A DNA stretch of 64,000 nucleotides from an uncultured Sulfitobacter sp. (GTDB lineage: Bacteria; Pseudomonadota; Alphaproteobacteria; Rhodobacterales; Rhodobacteraceae). Position numbers and translations under genes: made by a program. How positions within the stretch are numbered: position 1 is the stretch's first letter; each line of letters opens with the position of its first letter. Under the pieces are notes generated by a model. It saw only the letters and a list, made by a program, of their open reading frames with translations, was not told the DNA's origin and made no database searches. Of this stretch, positions 27,046 to 37,335 are shown piece after piece. The DNA is taken from positions 62,001 through 126,000 of the forward strand of contig CAJJCJ010000006.1 in NCBI GenBank assembly GCA_905182645.1, written 5' to 3'.

Positions 27046-30006
27046 ATGAACGACCAATCCCCCAACGACGTCCTCCACGCATCGTCCTTCCTACAAGGAC
27101 ATAACGCCGAATACGTCGAGCAGCTTTACGCGCGCTACGCCGATAATCCCGGTGCGGTTGATGCAAGCTGGCAAGAGTTCTTCAAATCGCTCGGCGATGC
27201 CCCAGCGGACGCCAAGGCCGAGGCCGCAGGCCCGTCATGGGCACGCAGTGATTGGCCGCCAATTCCAAACGACGACCTGACAGCAGCGCTTGATGGTCAA
27301 TGGGCCGTTGAACCAGAAGCAACTGGTAAAAAGATCACTGCAAAAGCCGCTGAAAAAGGTGTCGGCCTTAACGAACAACAGGTTCGCCACGCCGTCCTTG
27401 ATAGCATCCGCGCGCTGATGATCATTCGAGCCTACCGCATTCGTGGGCACCTGATTGCCGATCTCGACCCGCTGGGCATGCGCGAACTGAAACCGCACCC
27501 AGAACTGGACCCCGAATCTTACGGCTTCACCGCTGCCGACATGGATCGCCCGATCTTTATCGACAATGTGTTGGGCCTCGAAATCGCATCGATGAACCAG
27601 ATCATCGCCATCGTGCGCCGCACGTATTGCGGCACATTCGCGCTGCAATACATGCACATCTCCAATCCTGAAGAGGCCCGTTGGCTCAAAGAACGGATCG
27701 AAGGCTACGGCAAGGAAATCACCTTTACGCAAAACGGGCGTAAGGCAATCCTGAACTCGCTGGTACAAGCCGAAGGCTTCGAAAAATTCCTGCATGTGAA
27801 ATACATGGGGACCAAGCGGTTCGGCCTTGATGGCGGCGAAACCCTGATCCCTGCGATGGAACAGATCATCAAACGCGGCGGTCAGCTTGGCGTCGAAGAA
27901 ATCATCATCGGCATGCCGCACCGTGGGCGCCTGTCCGTGCTGGCCAACGTCATGCAAAAACCGTACCGCGCGATCTTCAACGAATTCCAAGGCGGGTCGT
28001 CCAAACCCGAAGACGTCGACGGGTCCGGCGATGTGAAATACCACCTTGGCGCGTCATCCGACCGCCAGTTTGACGACAACACAGTGCACCTGTCGCTGAC
28101 AGCAAACCCGTCCCACCTAGAGGCTGTGAACCCCGTCGTCATCGGTAAGGTCCGCGCGAAGCAAGACCAGAAAAAAGACGAAAACCGCGAAAAAGTTATG
28201 GCGATCCTGCTGCACGGCGACGCGGCCTTTGCTGGCCAAGGCGTCGTGGCCGAAGGGTTCGGTTTGTCCGGCCTTAAAGGGCACAAAACCGGCGGCACCA
28301 TGCACATCGTGGTCAACAACCAAATCGGCTTTACAACCGCGCCACACTTTAGCCGCTCGTCTCCCTACCCGACTGACATCGCGCTCATGGTTGAGGCCCC
28401 GATTTTCCACGTCAACGGCGACGACCCAGAGGCAGTTGTTCACGCCGCCCGCGTCGCAACTGAGTTCCGCCAAAAGTTCCACAAAGACGTGGTTCTCGAC
28501 ATCATCTGCTACCGCCGCTTTGGTCACAACGAAGGCGACGAGCCGATGTTCACCAACCCGCTGATGTACAAAAAGATCAAAAAGCAAAAAACAACGCTGA
28601 CGCTTTATACTGAGCGCCTGATCAAAGATGGGCTCATCCCCGAAGGCGAGATCGAGGATTTGAAAACAGCGTTTCAGGCCCACCTGAACACTGAATTTGA
28701 AACCGGTAAATCCTATAAGCCGAACAAAGCTGACTGGCTTGACGGCAAGTGGTCGCATCTTGATCGCAAAGACGAAGATTATCAGCGTGGCGCCACCGCA
28801 ATTGACGAGAAAACATTCAAGGATGTAGGCCGCGCATTGACGACACCGCCGGAAGATTTCCCGCTGCATAAAACCATCAACCGCTTAATAGACGCCAAGG
28901 CAAAGATGTTCGACAGCGGTGAAGGGTTCGATTGGGCCACCGGCGAAGCACTCGCATTCGGGTCGCTTCAGACCGAAGGGTATCCTGTGCGTCTGTCCGG
29001 CCAAGACTGTACTCGCGGCACATTCAGCCACCGCCATTCGGGTCTAATTAACCAAGACACTGAAGAACGGTACTACCCGCTCAACCACATCCGCAAAGGC
29101 CAAGCGCAGTACGAAGTCATCGACAGCATGCTGTCCGAATACGCGGTGCTCGGGTTTGAATACGGCTACTCGCTGGCCGAGCCAAACGCGCTGACACTGT
29201 GGGAAGCCCAGTTCGGCGATTTCGCCAACGGCGCGCAGATCATGTTCGACCAATTCATCTCGTCTGGTGAAAGCAAATGGCTGCGCATGTCCGGCCTCGT
29301 TTGTCTGCTGCCGCACGGCCATGAAGGCCAAGGGCCAGAGCATTCCAGCGCACGTCTGGAACGGTTCCTGACCATGTGCGGCGGGGATAACTGGATCGTG
29401 GCCAACTGCACGACGCCTGCGAACTACTTCCACATCCTGCGCCGACAGTTGCACCGGAGCTACCGCAAACCGCTCATTATGATGACACCGAAATCGTTGC
29501 TGCGGCACAAAATGGCCGTATCCAAAGCCGAAGAGTTCACAACAGGATCGTCGTTCCACCGCGTCCTGTGGGACGATGCACAGCACGGCAATTCGGACAC
29601 CACGCTTGTGGCTGACGATAAGATTAAGCGCGTCGTGATGTGTTCCGGCAAGGTCTACTTCGACCTTATGGAAGAACGCGACACACGCGGGATCTCCGAC
29701 GTCTACATCATGCGCTACGAACAGTTCTATCCATTCCCAGCACAGTCCGCGGTTAAGGAGTTGGAACGGTTTAAAAACGCTGAAATGGTCTGGTGTCAGG
29801 AAGAACCAAAAAACCAAGGGGCTTGGTCATTCATGGAACCCAATCTTGAATGGGTCCTGACCCGCATCAAAGCCAAAAACACGCGCCCGATTTACGCGGG
29901 CCGCTCCGCCGCCGCCTCACCTGCAACAGGTATGGCCAGCAAACACAAAGCAGAACAAGCAGCCCTCGTAAGCGATGCGCTAACAGTTGAAGGATCAAAA
30001 TCATGA
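27046..30006 (+). CDS. sucA: 2-oxoglutarate dehydrogenase E1 component
   Basis: 986 residues, full length for the family. An N-terminal [21 protein letters not shown] segment is the E2-binding/subunit-binding motif; thiamine-diphosphate domain blocks include [32 protein letters not shown] and [16 protein letters not shown]; the C-terminal transketolase region includes [21 protein letters not shown] and [11 protein letters not shown]. It overlaps sucB by 4 bases (ATGA), ensuring coupled production of E1 and E2. Confidence 0.97.
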   Translation: MNDQSPNDVLHASSFLQGHNAEYVEQLYARYADNPGAVDASWQEFFKSLGDAPADAKAEAAGPSWARSDWPPIPNDDLTAALDGQWAVEPEATGKKITAKAAEKGVGLNEQQVRHAVLDSIRALMIIRAYRIRGHLIADLDPLGMRELKPHPELDPESYGFTAADMDRPIFIDNVLGLEIASMNQIIAIVRRTYCGTFALQYMHISNPEEARWLKERIEGYGKEITFTQNGRKAILNSLVQAEGFEKFLHVKYMGTKRFGLDGGETLIPAMEQIIKRGGQLGVEEIIIGMPHRGRLSVLANVMQKPYRAIFNEFQGGSSKPEDVDGSGDVKYHLGASSDRQFDDNTVHLSLTANPSHLEAVNPVVIGKVRAKQDQKKDENREKVMAILLHGDAAFAGQGVVAEGFGLSGLKGHKTGGTMHIVVNNQIGFTTAPHFSRSSPYPTDIALMVEAPIFHVNGDDPEAVVHAARVATEFRQKFHKDVVLDIICYRRFGHNEGDEPMFTNPLMYKKIKKQKTTLTLYTERLIKDGLIPEGEIEDLKTAFQAHLNTEFETGKSYKPNKADWLDGKWSHLDRKDEDYQRGATAIDEKTFKDVGRALTTPPEDFPLHKTINRLIDAKAKMFDSGEGFDWATGEALAFGSLQTEGYPVRLSGQDCTRGTFSHRHSGLINQDTEERYYPLNHIRKGQAQYEVIDSMLSEYAVLGFEYGYSLAEPNALTLWEAQFGDFANGAQIMFDQFISSGESKWLRMSGLVCLLPHGHEGQGPEHSSARLERFLTMCGGDNWIVANCTTPANYFHILRRQLHRSYRKPLIMMTPKSLLRHKMAVSKAEEFTTGSSFHRVLWDDAQHGNSDTTLVADDKIKRVVMCSGKVYFDLMEERDTRGISDVYIMRYEQFYPFPAQSAVKELERFKNAEMVWCQEEPKNQGAWSFMEPNLEWVLTRIKAKNTRPIYAGRSAAASPATGMASKHKAEQAALVSDALTVEGSKS

Positions 30007-31175
30007 GCACAGAAGTCCGCGTCCCAACCCTTGGCGAATCCGTGACCGAAGCAACGGTTGCAACATGGTTCAAAAAACCCGGCGATGCCGTCGCTGTCGA
30101 TGAAATGCTCTGCGAGCTGGAAACTGACAAAGTCACGGTCGAAGTGCCAAGCCCCGTGGCAGGCACATTGTCAGAAATCGTCGCTTCTGAGGGCGAAACA
30201 GTGGCCGCCGACGCGCTGCTTGCGCAAATCTCTGAAGGGACCGCAGCAGCCCCCAAGGCCGAAGCACCAAAAGCCGCAGCAGCACCCACAGCCACAAAAG
30301 ACATCGAAGACGCGCCATCTGCGAAAAAGCTGATGGCGGAAAACAACCTGACGGACGTTGACGGCACCGGCAAAGATGGCCGCGTAATGAAAGAGGACGT
30401 GCTTAAGGCATTATCTGGTTCGGCCCCAGCGCCTGCGGCGACTGCGCCCACCCCAGTGCGGGCCCAATCAGATGACCCCCGTGAAGAGCGCGTCAAAATG
30501 ACCCGCCTGCGTCAGACCATCGCAAAGCGCCTCAAGGAATCCCAAAACACCGCCGCTATGCTCACCACCTATAACGAGGTCGACATGACAGAGGTGATGG
30601 CCCTGCGCACCCAGTACAAAGACCTGTTCTTGAAAAAGCACGGCGTCAAGCTTGGCTTCATGTCCTTCTTCACCAAGGCCTGCATCCATGCGCTCAACGA
30701 AGTCCCAGAAGTGAACGCCGAAATCGACGGCACCGATGTGGTCTACAAGAAATTCGTCAACATGGGCATCGCCGCTGGCACACCAACCGGCCTCGTGGTC
30801 CCCGTGATCAACGACGCCGATCAGATGTCATTCGCAGGCATCGAGAAGGCAATCAGCGTCATGGGCGGCAAAGCCCGCGACGGCAAACTGTCGATGGCTG
30901 ACATGCAAGGCGGCACATTCACCATCTCCAACGGTGGCGTCTACGGCTCGCTGATGTCCTCGCCCATCCTGAACCCCCCGCAGTCCGGCATCCTTGGCAT
31001 GCACAAAATCCAAGACCGCCCAATGGCAATCAACGGCGAAGTCGCGATCCGCCCAATGATGTATCTGGCCCTGTCCTACGACCACCGGATCGTCGATGGC
31101 AAAGGCGCGGTAACCTTCCTCGTGCGCGTCAAAGAAGCACTCGAAGATCCACGTCGCCTCCTCATGGATCTGTGA
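30003..31175 (+). CDS. sucB: 2-oxoglutarate dehydrogenase E2 component (dihydrolipoyl succinyltransferase)
   Basis: 390 residues. One lipoyl domain (lipoyl-lysine K43 in ETDKVTVE), an Ala/Pro/Lys-rich linker (about 78-98), a peripheral-subunit-binding domain ([13 protein letters not shown] to DVLKAL, about 103-137) and a catalytic domain ending with the active-site [13 protein letters not shown]. It transfers succinyl groups to CoA. A hairpin lies 18 bases downstream; two MAPEG genes then separate it from lpd. Confidence 0.96.
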   Translation: MSTEVRVPTLGESVTEATVATWFKKPGDAVAVDEMLCELETDKVTVEVPSPVAGTLSEIVASEGETVAADALLAQISEGTAAAPKAEAPKAAAAPTATKDIEDAPSAKKLMAENNLTDVDGTGKDGRVMKEDVLKALSGSAPAPAATAPTPVRAQSDDPREERVKMTRLRQTIAKRLKESQNTAAMLTTYNEVDMTEVMALRTQYKDLFLKKHGVKLGFMSFFTKACIHALNEVPEVNAEIDGTDVVYKKFVNMGIAAGTPTGLVVPVINDADQMSFAGIEKAISVMGGKARDGKLSMADMQGGTFTISNGGVYGSLMSSPILNPPQSGILGMHKIQDRPMAINGEVAIRPMMYLALSYDHRIVDGKGAVTFLVRVKEALEDPRRLLMDL

Positions 31176-31193
31176 TTCGCGACGCTAGACTTG

Positions 31194-31219
31194 CAGCACT
31201 CGCCCTGAGGCGGGTGCTG
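31194..31219 (+). terminator. Hairpin downstream of sucB
   Basis: CAGCACTCGCC, loop CTGA, GGCGGGTGCTG: an 11-bp stem with one T-G pair. There is no T-run after it, so it may be a partial terminator or 3' processing element separating sucAB from the MAPEG genes. Confidence 0.5.
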
Positions 31220-31292
31220 TACGTGGGCGCGGAACGCTTGGTTTCGACACTATAATTATGCGCTGATTTCTTAACTCGAGAATGGACCCAAA

Positions 31293-31679
31293 ATGACTGT
31301 TGAACTCACATACCTCCTCTATGCTGTGATCCTCTTGATTGCACACATCATCATTCAAGCCACATTCTCTGACCTATCCAAAGGTATCTTTTGGGCGATT
31401 GGGCCCCAAGATGAACCGCGCGACCAAAATGCGATTGCGGATCGCATACAACGGGCTTTGCGCAACTACCTAGAGACCTTCCCCGCGTTTGCCGCACTGG
31501 CCATATTGATCGCAGTCGCCGAAAGAAGCAGTGCAATGTCCATGAATGGCGCAGCGCTATATTTCTGGTCTCGGGTTGCATATGTTCCCGCGTTCGCATC
31601 TGGTATTCCATTGGTCCGGTCCGTCGCGTGGTTTGCTTCCCTGGGTGGGCTTGCGATGATGGTTCTGCCGTTGCTATGA
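31293..31679 (+). CDS. MAPEG family membrane protein (first of a pair)
   Basis: 128 residues with four hydrophobic helices; the block NAIADRIQRALRNYLETFPAFAALAIL near residues 49-75 is the MAPEG (membrane-associated eicosanoid/glutathione metabolism) signature. Bacterial members may be glutathione-linked enzymes, but most are uncharacterised. It overlaps a second MAPEG gene by 4 bases, so the two likely assemble together in the inner membrane. Confidence 0.82.
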   Translation: MTVELTYLLYAVILLIAHIIIQATFSDLSKGIFWAIGPQDEPRDQNAIADRIQRALRNYLETFPAFAALAILIAVAERSSAMSMNGAALYFWSRVAYVPAFASGIPLVRSVAWFASLGGLAMMVLPLL

Positions 31680-32086
31680 CCCCCGAACTCACAGTTCTCA
31701 CCTACGCCGCCCTCCTCCAGTGCATTCAATTCGCCCTCATGGCGATCCCTGCAAACATGGAACTCGGCACGGGCAAAACATCATCCCCACGTGACCTCGA
31801 CCGCCTCGGCAAACCGATGATCGAATTGCTATCAGTCAGTACTGCCCGCCTTGCGCGTGCAATGAACAACCATTTCGAGGCGCTGATCCTTTTCACCATC
31901 GCCATTACCGTGGTGTCGCTGTCGGACAAAACCACAGCGTTCACCACCGCCTGCGCATGGACCTACCTCGGCGCGCGCGTCCTTTATATCCCTGCATACT
32001 ATTTCGGCTGGACCCCATGGCGCTCCCTGATCTGGTTTGCTGGATTCCTCGCAACTTTGCTTATCTTAGTCACGGCCCTCATTTAA
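31676..32086 (+). CDS. MAPEG family membrane protein (second of a pair)
   Basis: 136 residues and four membrane helices; RLARAMNNHFEALILFTIAITVV is the MAPEG motif. Start 31676 (MTPELTVL) is favoured by the ATGA overlap with the preceding gene; the open frame extends 16 codons further without support. It is related to its neighbour and probably arose by duplication. A 72-base gap precedes lpd. Confidence 0.82.
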   Translation: MTPELTVLTYAALLQCIQFALMAIPANMELGTGKTSSPRDLDRLGKPMIELLSVSTARLARAMNNHFEALILFTIAITVVSLSDKTTAFTTACAWTYLGARVLYIPAYYFGWTPWRSLIWFAGFLATLLILVTALI

Positions 32087-32158
32087 AATTCGACATATGC
32101 GAAACTTATGTAGAACTTATACAATAATTACGCCCCAAATCGACCCAAGGAGAGACCC

Positions 32159-33547
32159 ATGTCCAGCTACGACGTCATCATTCTCGGTGCAGGCCCCGGC
32201 GGCTATGTATCCGCAATTCGCTGTGCCCAATTGGGTCTGAAAACCGCTATCGTCGAAGGGCGCGACACCCTTGGCGGCACCTGCTTGAACGTCGGCTGTA
32301 TCCCGTCCAAGGCGATGCTACACGCGACAGAAATGCTGTACGAGGCGGAACATAACTTCGCGGAAATGGGCCTGAAAGGAAAAGCACCTTCTGTCGACTG
32401 GAAGCAGATGCTGACCTACAAAGAAAACACGATCAACCAGAACACTGGTGGCATCGAATTCTTGATGAAAAAGAACAAGATAGACTGGATCAAAGGCTGG
32501 GGATCAATCCCTGCTGCGGGCAAAGTTAAAGTCGGCGACGACACCCATGACGCCAAACATATCATCGTGGCATCTGGGTCCGAACCAGCATCCCTCCCCG
32601 GTGTAGAGGTCGACGAGAAAACCGTCGTGACCTCCACCGGCGCGCTTGAATTGGGCAAAATTCCGAAATCTATGGTGGTGATTGGTGCGGGCGTTATCGG
32701 CCTTGAACTAGGCTCCGTTTATGCCCGCCTTGGCACCGACGTAACGGTTGTTGAATTCCTCGATACCATCACACCCGGCATGGACAAAGACATCGTGCGC
32801 GCGCTTAAAAGAACTCTTGAAAAGCAAGGGCTTAAGTTCATTCTTGGGGCCGCCGTACAGGGCACTGCGATCAAGAATAACAAGGCCACCGTCAGCTATA
32901 AACTGCGTAAAGATGACAGCGAACACGCCCTGCAAGTCGACACCGTTTTGGTCGCCACAGGGCGTAAACCCTTCACCAAGGGGCTCGGTTTAGAAGACCT
33001 CGGCGTCACAATCTCGGACCGCGGCCAGATCAAAACCGATGATCATTATCGCACCAACGTCGCAGGTATCTACGCCATCGGCGACGCGATTGACGGACCA
33101 ATGTTGGCCCATAAAGCCGAAGACGAAGGCATGGCCGTCGCCGAAGGCATCGCAGGCCAGCACCCGCATGTGAACTACGGCGTGATCCCTGGCGTGATCT
33201 ACACCCACCCCGAAGTTGGCACCGTCGGACAGTCCGAAGACGTGCTGAAAAAGGAAGGCCGCAAGATCAAAGTCGGCAAATTTTCCTTTATGGGCAACGC
33301 ACGCGCCAAGGCAAACTTCATGGGCGAAGGGTTTGTGAAGATCATCGCGGACGCCGAAACCGACCGCATTCTCGGGGCGCATATCATCGGCCCAATGGCT
33401 GGCGATCTGATCCACGAAATCTGCGTCGCAATGGAATTTGGCGCCGCCGCAGAAGACCTCGCGCGGACTTGCCATGCGCACCCAACATACTCCGAAGCAG
33501 TGCGCGAAGCCGCCCTTGCTTGTGGTAACGGTGCCATCCACGCATGA
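32159..33547 (+). CDS. lpd: Dihydrolipoyl dehydrogenase (E3)
   Basis: 462 residues. FAD-binding [17 protein letters not shown], redox disulfide C42/C47 in [16 protein letters not shown]-binding [34 protein letters not shown] and the C-terminal catalytic His in [14 protein letters not shown] are intact. It reoxidises lipoyl groups of the SucAB complex. AAGGAGAG precedes the ATG. It overlaps a small membrane gene by 4 bases. Confidence 0.96.
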   Translation: MSSYDVIILGAGPGGYVSAIRCAQLGLKTAIVEGRDTLGGTCLNVGCIPSKAMLHATEMLYEAEHNFAEMGLKGKAPSVDWKQMLTYKENTINQNTGGIEFLMKKNKIDWIKGWGSIPAAGKVKVGDDTHDAKHIIVASGSEPASLPGVEVDEKTVVTSTGALELGKIPKSMVVIGAGVIGLELGSVYARLGTDVTVVEFLDTITPGMDKDIVRALKRTLEKQGLKFILGAAVQGTAIKNNKATVSYKLRKDDSEHALQVDTVLVATGRKPFTKGLGLEDLGVTISDRGQIKTDDHYRTNVAGIYAIGDAIDGPMLAHKAEDEGMAVAEGIAGQHPHVNYGVIPGVIYTHPEVGTVGQSEDVLKKEGRKIKVGKFSFMGNARAKANFMGEGFVKIIADAETDRILGAHIIGPMAGDLIHEICVAMEFGAAAEDLARTCHAHPTYSEAVREAALACGNGAIHA

Positions 33548-33834
33548 TGCCAGAGATTACCTTACTTATTGTGAACGCTATATTTTTAGCGTTCACATAC
33601 CTCGGGGTTTATCCAGGTCTTACGACAAAAACGATCAACCTAATCTTGATTTACGATGCAGTGATTAGCTGCGCGGCATTGCTTGTTGCGGGGCTTTTGT
33701 TTTGGGGTAGCGACACCGATTTCAGTCTGATTTTCTTCTCAACTAATTGGGCCGTGTTCGCGATCATCACTCTTAGCCTTATGGAACTGCCGCTATTCGC
33801 GTGGTTCGCCAAGAAACACAACCTCGACATTTAG
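33544..33834 (+). CDS. Small membrane protein coupled to lpd
   Basis: 96 residues, three hydrophobic helices (about 3-22, 30-52, 60-85). No family recognised. The ATG overlaps the lpd TGA (ATGA), so it is co-translated with E3. It overlaps the convergent gntR by 4 bases. Similar small membrane proteins follow lpd in some relatives, from general memory; function unknown. Confidence 0.7.
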   Translation: MMPEITLLIVNAIFLAFTYLGVYPGLTTKTINLILIYDAVISCAALLVAGLLFWGSDTDFSLIFFSTNWAVFAIITLSLMELPLFAWFAKKHNLDI

Positions 33835-34481
33835 CCCTTCAACATGCGCAGCCCTTGGGTCGCGTCGGTCCGCACGGCCAGCCGTAATCCTGGATCATCT
33901 CCAGCTTTTAGGGCGGCCAAAATCAACCGATGATGATAGGGCGGCTCGGTCCGGTTTAACCGGCCGTAAAGCGCGCGCATCGTTGGCCCCAACTGCAGCC
34001 AAACCGTTTCCGTCATGGCCAGCATCGCAGGCGCTTGGGCCCGCAAATATAGCGTGCGGTGAAATTCCAAATTCATCCGAATATAACCCGATGCATCATG
34101 GCGCGCGACCATTTGGCTGATGCCGTTATTAATCGTCTCTAACCGCTCAATCAGGGCAAAATGGGCACGTGGCAACGCGCGTGTGGCCAATTCTGGCTCC
34201 AGCATTGCACGCAGTGTCGCAAGTTCTTCGATCCGTTCATTTGACAGCACTGGCGTAGATACACGACCCGACGACGATAGGAATAGCGCACCTTCAGCCA
34301 CCAAACGGCGTACCGACTCGCGCGCAGGCGTCATTGATACATCGTAGGTTTTTCCAATGCCGCGCAAAGTTAACGCCTCTCCTGGTCCCAACTCACCATG
34401 CATAATGCGGGTCCGCAGGCTGCGATAGACCCGTTCATGGGCTGGCATGTTTGGATCAATGGGGCGTGGTTGTAACAACAT
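33831..34481 (-). CDS. GntR-family transcriptional regulator (FadR/FCD subfamily)
   Basis: 216 residues: an N-terminal winged helix-turn-helix (VYRSLRTRIMHGELGPGEAL, then MTPARESVRRLVAEGAL as recognition region) and a C-terminal all-helical FCD ligand-binding domain (NLEFHRTLYLRAQ with the metal-site His). Such regulators sense organic acids. The palindrome TTTGTGATCACAT sits 10 bases ahead of its start codon, and the same palindrome occurs in pairs before sdhC and sucC. I infer that this protein autoregulates and controls TCA-cycle genes; the ligand may be a TCA intermediate. R. sphaeroides is recalled to have a GntR-type TCA regulator (AkgR), a possible counterpart. Confidence 0.85.
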   Translation of the reverse strand: MLLQPRPIDPNMPAHERVYRSLRTRIMHGELGPGEALTLRGIGKTYDVSMTPARESVRRLVAEGALFLSSSGRVSTPVLSNERIEELATLRAMLEPELATRALPRAHFALIERLETINNGISQMVARHDASGYIRMNLEFHRTLYLRAQAPAMLAMTETVWLQLGPTMRALYGRLNRTEPPYHHRLILAALKAGDDPGLRLAVRTDATQGLRMLKG

Positions 34482-34490
34482 GATGCCTTT

Positions 34491-34498
34491 GTGATCAC
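34491..34498. promoter_or_regulatory. Single GTGATCAC palindrome in the gntR leader
   Basis: GTGATCAC inside TTTGTGATCACATC, 10-17 bases upstream of the gntR start codon and overlapping its ribosome binding region, as expected for an autorepressor. No clear second copy lies 21 bp away on either side. Confidence 0.6.
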
Positions 34499-34512
34499 AT
34501 CACGCGAACGGG

Positions 34513-35202
34513 TCAATCACCGAAATTGACGCGGTGCAGAACATCACCGTTTTTGCGCAACCACGCACGGTGAACGGCGTAATCAGGACAAATGCGTTCA
34601 ACCACAGCCCAGAAGGCATCAGAATGGTTCATCTCTACCAAATGCGCGACCTCGTGGGCGGCGACGTAATCAAGCACGTCAGGCGGCGCCATGATCAGCC
34701 GCCACGAATACATCAATACCCCCTCGGACGAACACGACCCCCACCGTGACCGCGTATCACGAATACTTAAGCGGCTATACGTGCGCTCCACCTGTGCGGC
34801 ATAGCGATCTGATGCAGCCGCCAATTCATCGCGGGCCCGCAGTTTTAAGAACGCCTTGGCACGAACGCCCGCAGTTGGGACGTCAGGCACCTGTAGGGTG
34901 CCTTCACGCATCGCCGTTCGCTTTACGGGCCCGACAACAACTGGCAGTTCAGCACCACGGTAAGGGACCGTGCCACCAGCCGCAACAACGGCTTCTGGTG
35001 CAAGACGAATCAGATGGGTGCGCAGCCATAGCTCGCGGGTCTCAAGAAAGTGTATTCCTTCGCGCAGCGGGCTACGTTGCGGCACAGTTAGCGTAACTTT
35101 TCCGTCCAAACGCGATACGCGAAGCGAAAGTTTACGCGCACGAGCAGATCGGCGTACCGATACGTCAATTGGGGGGTTACCGTGCAGCCTGTGAACGCTC
35201 AT
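34513..35202 (-). CDS. YgjP/SprT-like zinc metallopeptidase (DUF45)
   Basis: 229 residues. The zinc-binding H-E-x-x-H is in HEVAHLVEMNHSDAFW near residue 190, and the preceding TRSRWGSCSSEGVLMYSWRL is the hallmark of the YgjP/M48-like family. The N-terminus RRSARARKLSLRVSRLDGKV is also typical. A soluble cytoplasmic peptidase or protein-processing factor; substrate unknown. The upstream gene TIGR02300 is divergent. Confidence 0.85.
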   Translation of the reverse strand: MSVHRLHGNPPIDVSVRRSARARKLSLRVSRLDGKVTLTVPQRSPLREGIHFLETRELWLRTHLIRLAPEAVVAAGGTVPYRGAELPVVVGPVKRTAMREGTLQVPDVPTAGVRAKAFLKLRARDELAAASDRYAAQVERTYSRLSIRDTRSRWGSCSSEGVLMYSWRLIMAPPDVLDYVAAHEVAHLVEMNHSDAFWAVVERICPDYAVHRAWLRKNGDVLHRVNFGD

Positions 35203-35311
35203 TTTGCGCTTTCATTCTTAAAGCTGTGCCAAAGCCTTTGACACCACCTGTTACCTATGGCAATTGGCCTTGATGCGCCACACGCGCGACCAGAATTTGA
35301 AGGGATAGCCT

Positions 35312-35641
35312 ATGCCTAAGGAAGAATGGGGTACAAAGCGCCTTTGCCCAGAAACCGGCAAACGCTTTTACGACCTGAATGCGACGCCGATCATCAGCCC
35401 ATATACCGGTAAAGAGGTTGCAGTAGACACCTCGAAAACGCGGACGATGGCTGCTGACGCTGAAGACGCGCAGACCAAAAAAGCAAAAGAAGCCAAAGAA
35501 GCCGAAGATCTCGTCCTCGACGATGCCGAGGACGACGACGAAGATGAGACAAATCTTGGCGATGACGTGCTTGACGACGACGATGACGACACGGTCAGCC
35601 TCGAAGAATTGGCCGATGTGCCCGTCAGCGACGACGAGTAA
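35312..35641 (+). CDS. TIGR02300 family acidic protein
   Basis: 109 residues. The N-terminal EEWGTKRLCPETGKRFYDLN resembles a half zinc ribbon and defines TIGR02300; the C-terminal half is extremely acidic, rich in Asp/Glu (DDAEDDDEDE, DDDDDD). An alphaproteobacterial family of unknown function, usually encoded upstream of a tRNA-Ala as here. A hairpin follows the stop. Confidence 0.88.
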   Translation: MPKEEWGTKRLCPETGKRFYDLNATPIISPYTGKEVAVDTSKTRTMAADAEDAQTKKAKEAKEAEDLVLDDAEDDDEDETNLGDDVLDDDDDDTVSLEELADVPVSDDE

Positions 35642-35653
35642 ATAAACTAACAG

Positions 35654-35689
35654 TTGGGCGAGGTTTTTATCTTGATCTCGCCCAACTAG
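35654..35689. terminator. Inverted repeat after the TIGR02300 gene
   Basis: AGTTGGGCGAG (35654-35664) and CTCGCCCAACT (35679-35689) are perfect 11-base arms around a 14-base T-rich loop. It separates the TIGR02300 gene from tRNA-Ala; no T-run follows. Confidence 0.55.
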
Positions 35690-35712
35690 CTGCATAGACA
35701 GCACCCAATGAT

Positions 35713-35788
35713 GGGGCCTTAGCTCAGCTGGGAGAGCGCCTGCATGGCATGCAGGAGGTCAGCGGTTCGATCCCGCTAGGCTCCACCA
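35713..35788 (+). tRNA. tRNA-Ala (anticodon GGC)
   Basis: 76 bases with encoded CCA. The acceptor stem GGGGCCT pairs with AGGCTCC (one G-U), D-arm AGCTCAGCTGGGAGAGC, anticodon stem CCTGC/GCAGG with loop ATGGCAT (anticodon GGC, reads GCC), T-arm AGCGGTTCGATCCCGCT. An integrase fragment begins about 100 bases downstream, so this tRNA was probably used as an attachment site. Confidence 0.97.
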
Positions 35789-35886
35789 TCATCCAAAACA
35801 GTGAGGAAGTTCAGTAACTTTCTGTTTTTATGGGAACTTTTCGAGGGTTGTTACACCGAGGTGTTACAGTGAGGCACCTACAGAAA

Positions 35887-36186
35887 ATGACCGGACACAC
35901 CCGCTTGTACCGCCGTGGATCGACTTATTATCACCGCACAGCAGTCCCCAAAGACATCCAAGACACTTACGGAAAGCGTGAAGAGACGTTCTCACTAAAG
36001 ACAAAGGATAAGGCAGAAGCACTCCTTCTCGTCAGAGTTGAGGCTGTGCGATTGGACAGGCTGTTTGCCAAGCACCGTCGCGATCAATCACGGGTTACAC
36101 TGAACACCCCCAATCCCGCGTTGGACGAATTAATACCGGACCAGATTGCAATCGTCAAACGTGGACGAGCTATTTGCCGATCATAA
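35887..36186 (+). pseudogene. N-terminal remnant of a tyrosine-type phage/island integrase
   Basis: About the first 90 residues match the SAM-like N-terminal region of site-specific integrases that start HTRLYRRGSTYYHRTAVP, with DTYGKREETFSLKTKDKAEA following. A complete integrase has about 400 residues including the catalytic R-H-R-Y domain; nothing of that domain is present. Homology fades near 36155, where a decarboxylase remnant begins in another frame. The open frame starts at 35830; I mark the ATG at 35887 as the natural start. Location next to tRNA-Ala fits an excised or deleted genomic island. Confidence 0.75.
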
Positions 36187-36361
36187 AATTTCCACCCAGA
36201 CAGAGGCCGCTTTGCGCACCCTTACCGGCAAACACGGTGTTATGGACGTTATAGCTACAGTCGGTTTCTATTCCACATTGGGCTATATCCTGAACACATT
36301 TGAAATACCGCTGGATCAAGATATCGCTACCCAATTACGTGCCGATCCACTGATTACCTAA
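36158..36361 (+). pseudogene. C-terminal remnant of a carboxymuconolactone-decarboxylase-like (AhpD-type) protein
   Basis: NVDELFADHKISTQTEAALR followed by LTGKHGVMDVIATVGFYSTL and LNTFEIPL looks like the C-terminal helices of carboxymuconolactone decarboxylase family proteins (G-V-x-D-x-x-x-x-x-G-F-Y-x-x-x-x-x-x-L-N). The N-terminal half with the catalytic cysteines is missing, and the fragment begins where the integrase remnant ends. No ribosome binding site is evident, so it is probably not expressed. Confidence 0.65.
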
Positions 36362-36445
36362 CCAAGGGCCATCAGAAAAACCGATTGAATTGGTGCCATG
36401 CGTAGTGTCAGATAGCCGAACATCCGCGCAAAAAGGACCACGCTC

Positions 36446-37303
36446 ATGTCAAACGCAGTTGCCCTGTTAGGCACCAAAGGCGGACCAGCCATTCGGCCCG
36501 GCTCGACCATGCCAACATCAAGCCTGCTGACACTTGGTGGCAGGCGGATCGTTGTGGACTGCGGGTTGGGCGTCGCACGTGGTTTGGTCGATCAGGGAAT
36601 GCAACTCAAAGACTTAGAACTCATTTTCATTACGCACTTGCATTCGGATCATTATCTTGAACTTGGCCCGCTGTTGCACACCGCTTGGACGGCAGGGCTA
36701 AAGACCGTTGTCGATATTTGGGGGCCAGCGGGGTTGAATATTTATTGGAAACATTTCATCGCATCCATGCAGGCCGATATCGATTTACGTATTGCAGATG
36801 AAGGGCGCCCTGACCTACGTGACTTGGTGCGCATACTCGAGATCGACGCAGGCGACGTGATGCAAGACGGCGATATGACCGTGCGTGCGATGCGCGTGTC
36901 CCACCCGCCGCTTGTCGATTGCTTTGCGCTGTCATTTGAAGCGCCGTCCTGCCGCGTCGTGTTTTCAGGCGACACTGCATATTTTCCAGCGCTGGCAGGT
37001 TTTGCAAAAGGGGCCGATCTGCTGATCCACGAAGCGATGTTGCACGCCGCACTTGCACCCTTAGTTGCGCGAGTAGGCAACGGCGATGACCGACTGATGC
37101 AGCATCTACTGCGCAGTCACACAACCGTCGAGGACGCTGCGCGCATCGCAACTGCTGCTGGCGTCAAAGCATTGGCGCTTCACCATTTGCTGCCATCTGA
37201 CGACCCAGATTTCACCGCCGCCGATTGGGATGCAGCCGTGACGCCGCATTGGACAGGGCCATTCCATCTTGGGACCGATGGCTTGCGTATCACGTTGCCG
37301 TAA
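36446..37303 (+). CDS. MBL-fold metallo-hydrolase (RNase Z-like group)
   Basis: 285 residues. The metal motif H-x-H-x-D-H is in ITHLHSDHYLEL near residue 65; FSGDTAYFPAL and a late His in ALHHLLPSD supply the remaining ligands, and VLSHPPLV-type text (VSHPPLVDCFALSFE) is seen in the middle. The layout resembles RNase Z/arylsulfatase-like beta-lactamase-fold hydrolases. Substrate unknown. It is not obviously part of the neighbouring sulfonate operon, which runs the other way and ends at a shared terminator. Confidence 0.82.
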   Translation: MSNAVALLGTKGGPAIRPGSTMPTSSLLTLGGRRIVVDCGLGVARGLVDQGMQLKDLELIFITHLHSDHYLELGPLLHTAWTAGLKTVVDIWGPAGLNIYWKHFIASMQADIDLRIADEGRPDLRDLVRILEIDAGDVMQDGDMTVRAMRVSHPPLVDCFALSFEAPSCRVVFSGDTAYFPALAGFAKGADLLIHEAMLHAALAPLVARVGNGDDRLMQHLLRSHTTVEDAARIATAAGVKALALHHLLPSDDPDFTAADWDAAVTPHWTGPFHLGTDGLRITLP

Positions 37304-37329
37304 AAAAGGGCGCCCATATACGGGCGCCC
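37302..37329 (-). terminator. Terminator of the hpsN-comE operon
   Basis: GGGCGCCC (37308-37315), 6-base loop, GGGCGCCC (37322-37329). On the minus strand the stem is followed by TTTTTT, so it terminates the operon ending at 37336; it may also stop the MBL transcript arriving from the other side. Confidence 0.85.
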
Positions 37330-37335
37330 AATGAT

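Noticed and set aside
35255-35704. 149-codon minus-strand frame opposite the TIGR02300 gene
   Set aside because: Produced by the Asp/Glu-rich repeats of the real gene read in antisense.
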